DNA of 64,000 bases from Helichrysum umbraculigerum (taxonomy: Eukaryota; Streptophyta; Magnoliopsida; Asterales; Asteraceae). The stretch is taken from the NCBI GenBank assembly GCA_949592205.1, contig CATIUR010000004.1, forward strand, positions 71,645,837-71,709,836, given 5' to 3'. Each line of letters starts with the position of its first letter. Within the stretch, counting starts at the first letter, position 1. The notes below the pieces were generated by a model. That model was not told where the DNA came from, did not search any database, and saw only the letters and a program-made list of their open reading frames with translations. The translations under genes and the position numbers were made by a program. This document shows, piece by piece, positions 23,318 to 33,439 of the stretch.

Positions 23318-24927
23318 GATTAAGGATCATAGGAGAAGGGGGTATTTGAGGAGAAGGAGGAGAAGATTTAATGGTGGCCATTAGATGAGCTTATGTGTTT
23401 AATCAATGGTTGTAAGGGATGGCAATATTGTAATTAGTTTAAAAAATAGGGATAATAGTTAACAAAAAAAAACATAACAAAAATTTTTATCTTACATCCC
23501 TTCCACTTATCTAAATTTTACATTTTAACCCTCCCACTTTCTTTTCTTCCTCCCCCCACCTTCTAGTTCCCTTCCCACCTTCTTCTTCCCCCAACCCCAC
23601 CCACCACCACCACCACCTACCTGCTGCCACCACCTGCTGCCGCCACCAACCGCCGTCGGCCGTCGCAAGTCATCGCCGGCCGCCGCCAGTCACCGCCGGC
23701 CGCCGTCGGAAATTTTTTTTTTTTTTTTTAAATTTTAAATTTTAATTTTAATTTTAATTTTTTTAAAATTTTTTTTAATTTTTAAATTTTTTAATTTTTT
23801 TTTTAAAAAAAAATTTCAAAATTTTTTTTTTCAATTTTTTTTTCTAGATCTTTTTCCAATTTCTTCTTATTAAATATTCTACCCAATTATGTATTGAATT
23901 TTTAATAAAACTATAAACTTTCAATGCATTTTCTTATAAATTTATCTTATGCATGTTTTTGTTTAAAATAAATAAAAATAAGTTCACAAACAAAATGCAG
24001 TAAAAAGCGAAACAATTTGTTAGATGAAATATATGCAAAATGCAACACTTTTATAAAATGCAGTAAAATGGATAATATGTATAATATAAAATGTAGTAAA
24101 AAATACGTAAAATGCAGTAATTATAACAAAATGCAGTGTCCTTTTAACAAAATGCAGTAAAAATAGATGATATGTGTAAGATAAAATGCAGTGAATAACA
24201 AACAATAAATGAAAAATATGTAAAATGCAATAAAAATAACAAAATGCAGTAAAAAGCGAAATAATTTGTTAAATGAAATGTATGCAAAATGCAACACTTT
24301 TATATAAAATGCAGTAAAATAGATAATATGTATAATACAAAATGCAGTAAAAAGTACGTAAAATGCAGTAATTATAACAAAATGCAGTGTACTTTTAACA
24401 ATATGCAGTAAAAATAGATGATATGTATAAGATAAAATGCAGTGAATAACATACAATAAATGAAAAATATGTAAAATGCAATAAAAATAACAAAATGCAG
24501 TAAAAAGCGAAACAATTTGTTAAATGAAATGTATGCAAAATGCAACACTTTTATATAAAATGCAGTAAAATGGATAATATGTATAATATAAAATGCAGTA
24601 AAAAATACGTAAAATGCAGTAATTATAACAAAATGCAGTGTACTTTTAACAAAATGCTGTAAAAAATAGATCATGTATAAGTTAAAATGACGTAGAAAAT
24701 AACAATGTATATTAGATCAATGTGTATAAATAAAATGCAGTAAAACATCAAAAGAATAATGTTTATAATATAAAAAATGCAGTAAAAAATGAGCAATATG
24801 TAAACATATATATAGACAACATTCAATGAAAATAAAAAAAATGCCACATAATTATAACAAAATGTAGTAGAATTGATAATATGTAAAAAAAAAAAATTGA
24901 AAAAATTTTTTGTAAAAAAAAAAAATT

Positions 24928-24959
<32 letters not shown>

Positions 24960-25216
24960 TTTAAAAAATTTCGGCGGCGGCGACCGGCGAGGGGCGGCAG
25001 GTGGCGGCTGTGGGCGGCGACGGTGGGCGGTGGGTGGTGGTAGGTGGTGGATGGGAGGAGGTGGGGAGGAAGAAAGTAGAAGGGAGTAGTATATAATTTT
25101 AAAAAGGTGGAGGGGGTAGAAGTGAAAATTAAGAAGGTGACATGTGTATTTTTTGAGTGGAAGTGATTCTTCTCCTCCTTCTCCTCAAATCACCCCTTCT
25201 CCTCTGAACCTTACCC
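23318..25216. mobile_element. Mutator-like element with long terminal inverted repeats, non-autonomous
   Basis: The ends are G(A/G)(T/G)TAAGG followed by a GGAGAAGG-rich arm. The left (23318-23370) and right (25160-25216, reversed) arms match over about 50 bp, then more loosely over several hundred. Each side has a C+T-rich block and a GC-rich CCGCCGGCC block (23560-23710 and 24965-25060 reversed). The element is bracketed by the 9-bp direct duplication AATGTTTTA (23309-23317 and 25217-25225), the size made by Mutator-family transposases. No transposase is encoded. The right end lies 208 bp before the kinase start codon. Confidence 0.82.
23990..24665. repeat. 250-bp tandem repeats built from AAAATGCAGTA, inside the Mutator-like element
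   Basis: Nearly three copies of a 249-251-bp unit (TAAAAAGCGA at 24001, 24250 and 24501). Within and beyond it, the short word AAAATGCAGT recurs some thirty times from 23993 to about 24860. Minus-strand open frames here are products of the repeat. Confidence 0.85.
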
Positions 25217-25292
25217 AATGTTTTAAGGTGTAATTACTTTTCCCAATTTAAATACAGAACTAGTCTATCTAAATCACCATTTACACGCCTTG

Positions 25293-25298
25293 TTGACT
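25293..25298 (+). promoter_or_regulatory. W-box-like site upstream of the kinase
   Basis: TTGACT in the 200-bp interval between the transposon and the start codon. It matches the WRKY-factor core TTGAC(C/T). One short match is weak evidence. Confidence 0.25.
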
Positions 25299-25409
25299 AC
25301 AAACACAACAAAAACCCCAAAAATTTTCTTGTCTTGGATACCAACAAATATTTTAAACATCCCCCAGTTGGTTTGTTTAATAATTTCAATTAATATATTT
25401 TATATGTTC

Positions 25410-25427
25410 ATGGACTCCTCAGCATGA
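25410..25427 (+). promoter_or_regulatory. five-codon upstream ORF overlapping the kinase start
   Basis: ATG GAC TCC TCA GCA TGA, whose stop overlaps the kinase start codon as ATGA. If the transcript begins upstream of 25410, ribosomes would meet this frame first and would have to reinitiate or scan past it. Confidence 0.4.
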
Positions 25428-28400
25428 CCAAATCCAAGAGCTTCTTTCGCAAAATAATCAAACCATTTAATTTCGGTTCAAATAAAGGTAAAGAATAATT
25501 ACTACCATTTTTAAGGATTCACTAACGATTGCATCTTTATGAGAATTTTTATTCATGGGTCTTTGATTTCGATGCTATATTGTTATAATAAATTTGTGTT
25601 TTTCTTGTTGGATTTTTGAATTGGTGATCAGAAAGGGAAGAAGAAGATCTGGGAATGATTACTGCTCAAGAACAGAAAGTGTTCACATTTGAAACCCTAG
25701 TTTCTGCTACCAGAAATTTTCATCCTGATAATAAGCTTGGTCAAGGGGGTTTTGGCCCTGTTTATAAGGTTTCATTTCTCTCTAAAACCCCTTTTTGTTT
25801 TGCCATTGATAATTGCTATTATTTTGTAAATATTACCATCTTTTTTTTTATACGAAGCTAAAGTATGAGCAATTTTTGGAAAGATATATATGTTATAAGC
25901 TTGATACTTGTGTTCCCTAAACAGTTAATTCTCGTTGAATGTTGGTTGAGTGTAAAATAGAGTTATGCTTAGAAAACCTTTGTTGAACTTTTCATCCATT
26001 ATTAATTTTAACTGAAAAAAGGCAAATTATAAGTGTAATATTTAGAGACAAAAGGATAAAGTACTAAGCAGCATTCTAAACCCATTATAAGCTACATTTC
26101 AGTGCTAACTGATTTACGTGTTCATGAAATATGCATGAATAGAGTATCCCAAAAACTGAAAACAAGTGTAGCACTCCAATTGCCAACCAAGTGTATTTTC
26201 TCGGTTCTTTGCCTGTTTCATTGTTGCTGGTTTCTTGTTAGTTGTTTTTTTTATTAACTTAAATGCTTTCTTGCATTTTTTTAATGTATGTTGATTGTTC
26301 GCAAACCAAACACGTGGTTCAATATCTAGTTAGTGTAATATAACATGAAAAACTGTTACATTTAGAAGAGTGCAATTGGAATCTATAGAACACAATATCA
26401 CTTTCAACTTGATGATTTAGTGTAGAGAATCGTGAGTATCATATAAGATAAATTTGATTATTATAGTGAATGTTGTGTTTGGCTTTGTAGGGATATTTGG
26501 ATAATGGGGAAGAGATTGCTGTGAAGAAATTGGCACACAACTCTAATCAGGGGAAAAAGGAGTTTGTAAACGAGGCTAAATTATTGGCTCGTGTACAACA
26601 TCGTAACGTTGTGAGCTTATTAGGGTATTGCGTGTCCCCTGAGAAGCTCTTGGTCTATGAATATGTAGCTAACGAGAGTTTAGACAAGCTTCTTTTCAGT
26701 ATGTTCTCTTTTTCCTATCTTGGTATCGTATCTCGGTGAAATATCTTTCTTTTTTGGTTAGTACTGAGTTTGTTATAGAAAATGTCGATTATTATTTGGT
26801 GTCTTGAAGCAACTAGTAAGATTACTTATGTATGGTTGAAAGGTCACAAGTTAGAGGGCTATTAGGATGTGTGTTTTAAAAAGAGTTTGCTTTGCATATT
26901 AATCAAAATCGTCTAATCAGCTGTTAAAAAAGGGGTTGTAGAACGTAGTGTTTTTGTTGTTTGAAGATGAGATAATTAGATGATAAGTAGTTTGAGTGCT
27001 TGACATGTTACTTGGTAAATAAAAGACCAGAAAGGACATGCTTCTTATTAAAATGGAGATGCGTCTGAGATGAGATTAAAGGTCTCTCAACTTGAATTAT
27101 AACACGGGCCATGAGTTACTTTAATACTAGGTAGTTTTATTTTACCATTTGATGATTAGTTATGTTGCAGTGGATATGAAACTTATAAGTTATAAATCAG
27201 AACTGATTGTTTGGCCCCTAGATAATCAGAAGCAGAGTTTTTTTATTTATACAATTAAAATTGATTATCAGATAATCAATCTTATAACGCAAGTCCAACA
27301 CCCTCAGAGTCCTAAATGTCCTTTGCAATAATGCAAGGGAAAGACTGGTTATAGGACTTCATCTCAAAATAGTTGTGATTGTGGTTTACGAAAAGTGTAC
27401 ACCTTTTTTGTGTGTCTCAAGTCTCAAAATCCGATACCAGAGATCCTAAAACTATATGGATTTTATTGACGTAGAATCTGCAACTCGTGATGTATTGGAT
27501 TGGACTCGTAGATACGACATAATTGCTGGTGTTGCACGAGGCTTGCTTTACCTTCATGAGGATGCACATGATTGCATAATCCACAGAGATATAAAAGCCA
27601 GTAATATATTATTAGACGAAAAATGGGTACCGAAGATTGCGGATTTTGGCATGGCCAAGCTCTACCCTGAAGACCAAACTCATGTGCATACACGTATAGC
27701 GGGTACCAAGTAAGTTTATACACAACTTAAATACTAGTTAACACTTATTAGAACTCGATTAAAAGAATTACATGCTCATGGAAATATCTATTCTGTGACA
27801 TTTACAATTTAGGATACTTTAAGTCTTGTAAGCAGTAGGCACGCTTGGCCTCCAATATTGTAAAAAAATCATATAGTCTAATCTGTTTTTCCCATTTCAT
27901 TACAGTGGATATATGGCACCCGAGTATGTCATGCACGCTTATTTATCCGTCAAGGCAGATGTATATAGCTTTGGTGTGGTTGCCCTAGAGCTCATTAGTG
28001 GTCAAAAGAATTCTAATTTTAACCTCGATCCCGAGTGCCAAAATCTTCTTGATTGGGTAAGAAGTAAGGGTGTTTTGATTGGTTAGGTTCTCTGTTTGAC
28101 TCTTTTTTAGTAGCCCCATGGAACCAAAGTGGATTCAAATATGAGTGAACTGAAAACCCGATTCATATTCGGTTCTGTTTAAACTGAAAACTTAATTTTC
28201 GATGATTTATAAACAGTTTATAAAGCTGCATTATTTAGAAAAATAGATACATTATAACATACTTATGACCACTTTAATCTTATAAAATATGTAAGATTTA
28301 CACAGAGAATTCCAAAAAATAAAATCATCAACATAACATAACGTATTAAGAAGAAGATAATCATGATAGAAGAAAAAGCTAAGAATCTAAGGCATATAAA

Positions 28401-29635
28401 TTGATTAATATATGGGTTTTTCCGTCTTAGACAAGGTTGTAAAGTCGTCGAACTCGGCCGAGTATGGAGTACTCGGTACTCAGACATGGCCCTTGGCGAC
28501 TCGGTCCAACTCGGACTGAAAATATGATCAAACTCAGTCATCGAGTCAATCCTGGGATTAATTGGTCAAACTCGGTCAAAATAGGTCAAACTCAGACCTG
28601 GTCAACATTTTAATATGATTTGAAATTAAGGTTGAGGCCATTATAAACTATTGGGCCACTATTCTTGTCTCTCGGTCTCACTTTCTTTCTCTTAATAATT
28701 ATGTTTATGTTTAGGGTATATAGTACACCATGAAAATTGATATGTAAACCACAAATTCACTTAAATCAAATAATCAATGCATATGGTACAACACCATCCA
28801 TGCATGATTATGGTGTGTACATCAATTTTGGTGGTGTACAAATCATCTCCATTATGTTTATGTTTCCAGTATATATCTAAACATAATTTATAAAAGAATC
28901 CAATCGTTTAGGCCGAGTACTCACTACATGGTCCCCGAGCGCCTAGGTACCTCCTAGTGAGTTTTACGGCCTTGGTTTTATATTTTATAAAGCCAAAAAC
29001 CGAATTTAATTTTGTTAGCTTTTTCTATTTTTCCATACAGAATATTGAGCACTCCCAGTTATAGAATAGTTCAATGGTTTGTGGATCACACCACTAGCCT
29101 ATTGAAGTTCTGTTCAAAAACCTCGTCCTTCAATTGTCTATCCTTATCAATCATATTAACTAACATTCGACTATTTGGACAGGCATACAAGTTGTACAAG
29201 AAGGGCAAAGGGCTTGAAATTTTGGAGTCAAGATTGGCCTCTACAGCTGACCCTGATCAAGTAGCTACTTGCATTAAAATTGGACTATTATGCACCCAAT
29301 TCGATCACCATCTGCGGCCCACGATGAGCCGTGTGGTGCTGATGCTATCCAGGAAGTCAGGCGCACTTGAAGAACCAACCCCACCAGGATACCTTGGCTC
29401 AAGACACCACAGGTCTCGTGGGAGCGTCACTTCATCTTCAAATGGGATATCTGGCAAGTCAAACTCACATTCTAGGTCCTACTCCCCCTCCACCTCCACC
29501 ATCACCACAACTGCAACGGCCACTGGTACTCCTAGGTCAACTGCACCTGCAAGTTCAACTTCTGATCCTCAGCATAGACATCGTGGTTCTAGTTCCTTAT
29601 TGGATCATTATGGCAAAAGGCCAATGCGTGGATAG
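25424..29635 (+). CDS. receptor-like cytoplasmic protein kinase (cysteine-rich-RLK type without ectodomain)
   Basis: Six exons join to 1248 nt, 415 residues: 25424-25487, 25632-25768, 26491-26698, 27475-27709, 27906-28056 and 29183-29635. All introns are GT-AG and phases agree. The product is a Ser/Thr kinase that phosphorylates protein substrates in plant signalling. The P-loop GQGGFGPVYK is in exon 2. The ATP lysine (IAVKKL) and helix-C Glu (FVNEAKLL) are in exon 3. HRDIKASN and DFG are in exon 4 and the APE region (MAPEY) in exon 5, so all catalytic residues are present and it is an RD kinase. There is no signal peptide or membrane segment. A basic N-terminus (MTKSKSFFRKIIK) and a Ser/Thr-rich C-terminal tail of about 90 residues flank the domain. 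From memory it is closest to Arabidopsis At1g70740 (CRK43-like), of similar length. It is the only intact host gene here. The start was chosen because it gives the conserved N-terminus. Confidence 0.9.
28057..29182 (+). other. intron 5 of the kinase, with transposon debris
   Basis: At 1126 bp this is the longest intron. It holds a run of ACTCGG/CCGAGT words at 28450-28600 and again near 28910, which look like remains of one inserted element, and a small MITE at 28723-28839. Confidence 0.6.
28723..28839. mobile_element. 117-bp MITE in kinase intron 5
   Basis: Terminal inverted repeats of about 25 bp: GTACACCATGAAAATTGAT at the left against reversed GTACACCACCAAAATTGAT at the right. The words ATTATGTTTATGTTT occur on both sides about 150 bp apart, which may mark a local duplication. 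Confidence 0.65.
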
Positions 29636-30043
29636 AATGTTTATTGTAGGAAATTATTTTTATTTTTGTACAAAAATGACTAGGGTAGGTCAGTGTGAAT
29701 GAATGTGTAGTGGATAACAAGGTCTAATTTAAGATTAACTTAAAAATCATAAATCATAAATCTTATATATCTATCTTACATCTTATATTACATTACATCG
29801 TTTTTATTATACATGTAAATGCAACAAATTAAATATAAACATTATATAATGTTCATATTATTGTCAAACAAAAGTTAAAAATCACAAAATGCATGTTAAA
29901 TTATATTATATATGAATTGTTCATATGTGCAAGATCATGTGAATGAAAAAATAAAAATTTGATTTTAATGGTTATTTTGAGGTTTTCTTAAACTATTTTG
30001 CTTTTTGTGATTTTTAACTTTTGAATATATATATATATGTAAC
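29636..30043. other. 3' flank of the kinase, nothing further recognised
   Basis: AT-rich. It should contain the 3' UTR and poly(A) site of the kinase, but no single signal stands out. Confidence 0.4.
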
Positions 30044-30230
30044 GGGATCAAAAAAGAAGAAAAATTAAGTGGAGAAGAGGGAGAAGCAATATGATTCAGT
30101 ATTTTTATTACTATGATTCATTTTTTTATTATTATAGTTCAAGTAATAAAAAGTTGAATCATAATAATAAAAATACTAAATCATATTGCTTCTCCCTCTT
30201 CTCCACCTAAATTTCCTTCTCCCTTGATCC
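30044..30230. mobile_element. foldback MITE, about 187 bp
   Basis: Nearly the whole element is one inverted repeat. The left arm from GGGATCAAAAAAG and the reversed right arm from GGATCAAGGGAG share GTGGAGAAGAGGGAGAAGCA and continue to the centre. It is flanked on both sides by TA repeats. The superfamily is not certain. Confidence 0.75.
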
Positions 30231-30250
30231 TAATCCTATATATATATATA

Positions 30251-30617
30251 GGATCCGGTTCAATTGAGAACCAAAAAAATTGCGAGAACCGTGAGAACCA
30301 CTAGATTGCATGCTTGTTCACATGTAATTAACTTGATTCACACGTGAACATTGATTTAGGTTAGATTGGGAAAAAAAATTCCGAAAAATCCTTAAATTAT
30401 AGCGAAAAACGCAAAAAATCAAATTTATGTTCACATATGAACGATAATATGAACAAATCAGGTAAAACGTGTTTTAAGACATAATTTTCGAATTTTTTTT
30501 TCCCAATCTAACGTAAATCAATGTTCACATGTAAATCAAGTAAATTACATGTGAACAATCATGCAATCTAGTGGTTCTCACGGTTCTCGCAATTTTTTTG
30601 GTTCTCAATTGAACAGG

Positions 30618-30621
<4 letters not shown>
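30251..30621. mobile_element. foldback MITE, about 370 bp
   Basis: Arms of about 135 bp begin GGATCCGGTTCAATTGAGAA on the left and GGGTCCTGTTCAATTGAGAA on the reversed right and match through TTCACATGTAATT and TTAGATTGGG. TA repeats lie on both sides. I have no firm superfamily; the length of the arms suggests a Mutator-derived MITE. Confidence 0.75.
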
Positions 30622-30707
<86 letters not shown>

Positions 30708-30824
30708 TATATATACTATATATATAGTTTGTTCGTTATATATATATACATATATATACTATATATATAGTTTGTTCGTTATATATATATACATATATAT
30801 ACTATATATATATAGTTTGTTCGT

Positions 30825-30893
<69 letters not shown>
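30622..30893. repeat. TA microsatellite with a 50-bp higher-order unit
   Basis: About 270 bp of TA/AT. Between about 30690 and 30835 the word TATAGTTTGTTCGTTATATA recurs three times. The corresponding place in the other LTR of element E (38302-38400) has one such word and a pure TA run. Confidence 0.85.
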
Positions 30894-30895
<2 letters not shown>

Positions 30896-31504
30896 CGAAT
30901 AAACTATTTATGGCGAATATGCTACATATATGACAACAAACGTATAACACATGCATTAAAACAAAATAACTATACTAATATTTTGAGAGAAATATTAAAT
31001 ACAAGTATGAAACGAAACGAGTATAATAATAATATTAGGGAGAAATATTATTAGAAAACATCACCAACGGGTCGTACCGTTTTTGAAAATGAATCACAAG
31101 TGATCTTATTAGTTGATGTGAACAACTAGCATAGATGGACTTTTAGACATTTACTTATTCGAATAACCTTATGCGTTTAGGGCGCTAGGAGGTTACATTT
31201 GGAAACGCACACATTCACTTTTTGAAACGTTAGCACTCACACTAAGGTGAGTCTCATGGCCCACTTTTACCGGTTTTGAATTACATTAGGGTGAGAATAC
31301 ATACTCACGTTTTTATTAACACAGGTACATGAAAAACGAATACGTATTGCATGAGTTACACATTAATCCACCAAGGCCTCTCATATCATGATTCGTTAAT
31401 TATGGACTTAAACGCAAATGTCGTGAATAGATCTATTGGGGTGACACCCCCATCCGGGTTAGTTGCGCTAACTGGTCAAACGGACGCATAATCATTTGAC
31501 CCAC

Positions 31505-31528
31505 TAAGTGTTTCGGATTAGACACTTA
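31505..31528 (+). promoter_or_regulatory. conserved hairpin in LTR E (arms TAAGTGT / ACACTTA)
   Basis: A perfect 7-bp stem around a 10-base loop ending GGATTAG. The 3' LTR copy at 39013-39036 keeps both arms. Equivalent to the hairpin at 14018 in B with a different stem sequence. Confidence 0.65.
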
Positions 31529-31610
31529 CAAGAGGCACCAAATAGAATGTTAAGGTTTCGAATGCATGAGTTCATGGCAATAGTATAACTTTATTTTGTA
31601 TTCGTGCAAC

Positions 31611-31945
31611 AACTATGGAAAATCTTGTGGTTTATGTTACTGATTTCAACATTTTTCATGATATTGTGGGTAGATGCAATAGTCATAGAACTTTACATTT
31701 TATTGTGTGTTTCGCAATAACTATCGAAACCTTGTGGTTCGGATTACTGTTTTCAACACTTTTCATGATATTGCGGGTAGATGCAATAGTCACATAACTT
31801 TACATTTATTGCGCATTTCGCAACAACTATTTAAACCGTGTGGTTCAGATTATTATTTTAAACACTTTTCATGATATTACAGGTAAATGCAATAGTCACA
31901 AAACTTTACATCATATTGCGCGTTTCGCAATAACTATTTAAACAT
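31611..31945 (+). repeat. 106-bp tandem repeats in LTR E
   Basis: About three copies of a unit containing CTTGTGGTTC (31624, 31731, 31837), TTTTCATGATATT and TAGATGCAATAGTCA. The same repeats are at 39117-39420 in the other LTR. Confidence 0.8.
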
Positions 31946-32248
31946 GTTCAAATCTATGAGCTCACCAACTTTATGTTGACCCATTTTAGCATGATATTCT
32001 CAGGTAACTAAGGACTTGTATTAGCATAGCCGTAGAGGCATCACTCATGAAGTCATTTATATAGCAAGGACATTTTCAAGAGTGATAGTTGTAATACTAT
32101 TCTGGCACAATAGTGAAGTTGGAACAATGTAATCATTTGAAATGTAATTATTCAAATCGACTCATATAGAGGTCGTTTGATGTAACTTTGTGATGATTCG
32201 AATTAGATATGCCCCACTGTGATTCCGCCACGACGGGGTGCGACAGAT

Positions 32249-32261
32249 TGGTATCAGAGCC
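32249..32261 (+). promoter_or_regulatory. primer binding site, element E
   Basis: TGGTATCAGAGCC, three bases after the 5' LTR, complementary to initiator Met tRNA. Confidence 0.9.
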
Positions 32262-32578
32262 AAAATTATAGTGAACTAGGATGCATTAGTAGACCTAGAC
32301 TATAACCGGAACATGACCAACATCATACGTGCGATATTTGCTAGACATTTATATATGATATATATACAAAAACCTTATATGATATTACAACTTGCCACAT
32401 ATAATGGCATCCACATTCGTTATCATATCATCTGATTCCGAAGATGAGATTCGAGACTCGTCTTCCACCATTGTGGGACTAATGACATTCCATTTACCCA
32501 CTGTTCAGATGACTATTAAGTTGGAAATTCCTCTTAAGTATGACTAGTTCAGGTATTTCATCATTCGAATTTAATTTA

Positions 32579-32599
32579 ACATAGCCTGATCAACTATGT
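32579..32599 (+). promoter_or_regulatory. leader stem-loop with palindromic loop, element E
   Basis: Same 21 bases as in element B (stem ACATAG/CTATGT, loop with TGATCA), although most of this element has decayed. Confidence 0.6.
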
Positions 32600-32791
32600 A
32601 CAATCAAAGGAAAAGTGATGCAAGACCGGAAGTGGTTATAGAAATAGTGTGCAACATAGAACTCACTGAAGACCAGAAAAATTCCTCCAAGTGTGATTAG
32701 TACCTTCATATACTAGAAACTTATATATTTTTAGGAACTAAGCCCTCTTCTTACAATTTCACTAATTCAATCGAACGTTCTCGCTTAGAAG

Positions 32792-33090
32792 ATGGAAACC
32801 CCCACTATTGGAAATTACGTGTCAGACGACGACCTAATCCGTGAAGAACAGATTCAGTACATATATCTCGACGAAATGATAGCCCTAATGGAAGAAATCA
32901 TAATGGAGGAGAATGCGAATCAAGATCTCGGAATAATTGGTATTGAAGAATACGAAAGATTAAGAGATCAGGCAGAAGAATTAGATGCCCGGAATTAGGA
33001 ACTCAAGGTTAGGTACGGAACCTTTGAGCAAGAACTGAGGATTGCAAAAAGGTCTATTCCCGTACGAATCAAGGATAAGATTCTCTTTTG
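32792..33090 (+). pseudogene. element E upstream coiled-coil ORF, broken
   Basis: An ATG at 32792 opens 68 codons rich in Glu, Leu and Ile, ending in a TAG at 32996-32998. The same frame continues beyond the stop with more heptad-like sequence (about to 33055). Like the D frame it lies between the leader hairpin and gag. Apart from its coiled-coil character I see little direct similarity to D. Confidence 0.5.
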
Positions 33091-33439
33091 GCAGAAAGTA
33101 GCTACTATTCTAAAACAAAGGACTAAGTCTTGTATCAAGCTGAAGTGCCGACAATCAACAAAAGATACTTTGATCTACCCCCTCCATCTTTACGATATAG
33201 AGACATGCTCGAATCACGTTATTACCCCCATGACCTATATCTAGAATAGATTAGGAATAGAAAGTATCTCGAATATATATAAGAAAATGTATTGAGACGT
33301 AGAAAAAAAAAGGGAAAACCTTGATAGATTTTGTAACCAACGCCTCAAAATTTTGTACGAAGCATTTAGCATATATAAATCTTATCCACGTATTTATGGA
33401 ACCGTGATCTTATTTTTGAAAATAATAGTATAATTCGAG

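Larger units (their letters stand above)
30690..32245 (+). mobile_element. element E 5' LTR, truncated at its 5' side
   Basis: From the TA tract onward it matches the element E 3' LTR (38300-39420 then 60975-61286) with several per cent divergence and ends GGGGTGCGACA. The first 1.7 kb of the LTR, present at 36612-38300, are missing. The break falls in the TA repeat. It carries the conserved block ATCACCAACGGGTCGTAC (about 31060), hairpins at 31458-31472 and 31505-31528, the 106-bp repeats, and a hairpin at 31966-31978. Confidence 0.8.

Noticed and set aside
29012..29182. upstream extension of the last kinase exon
   Set aside because: The frame is open by chance in the intron; the conserved kinase sequence begins after the CAG at 29182 and joins exon 5 in phase.
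30561..30956. open frames of repeated Ile-Tyr
   Set aside because: Translations of the TA microsatellite.
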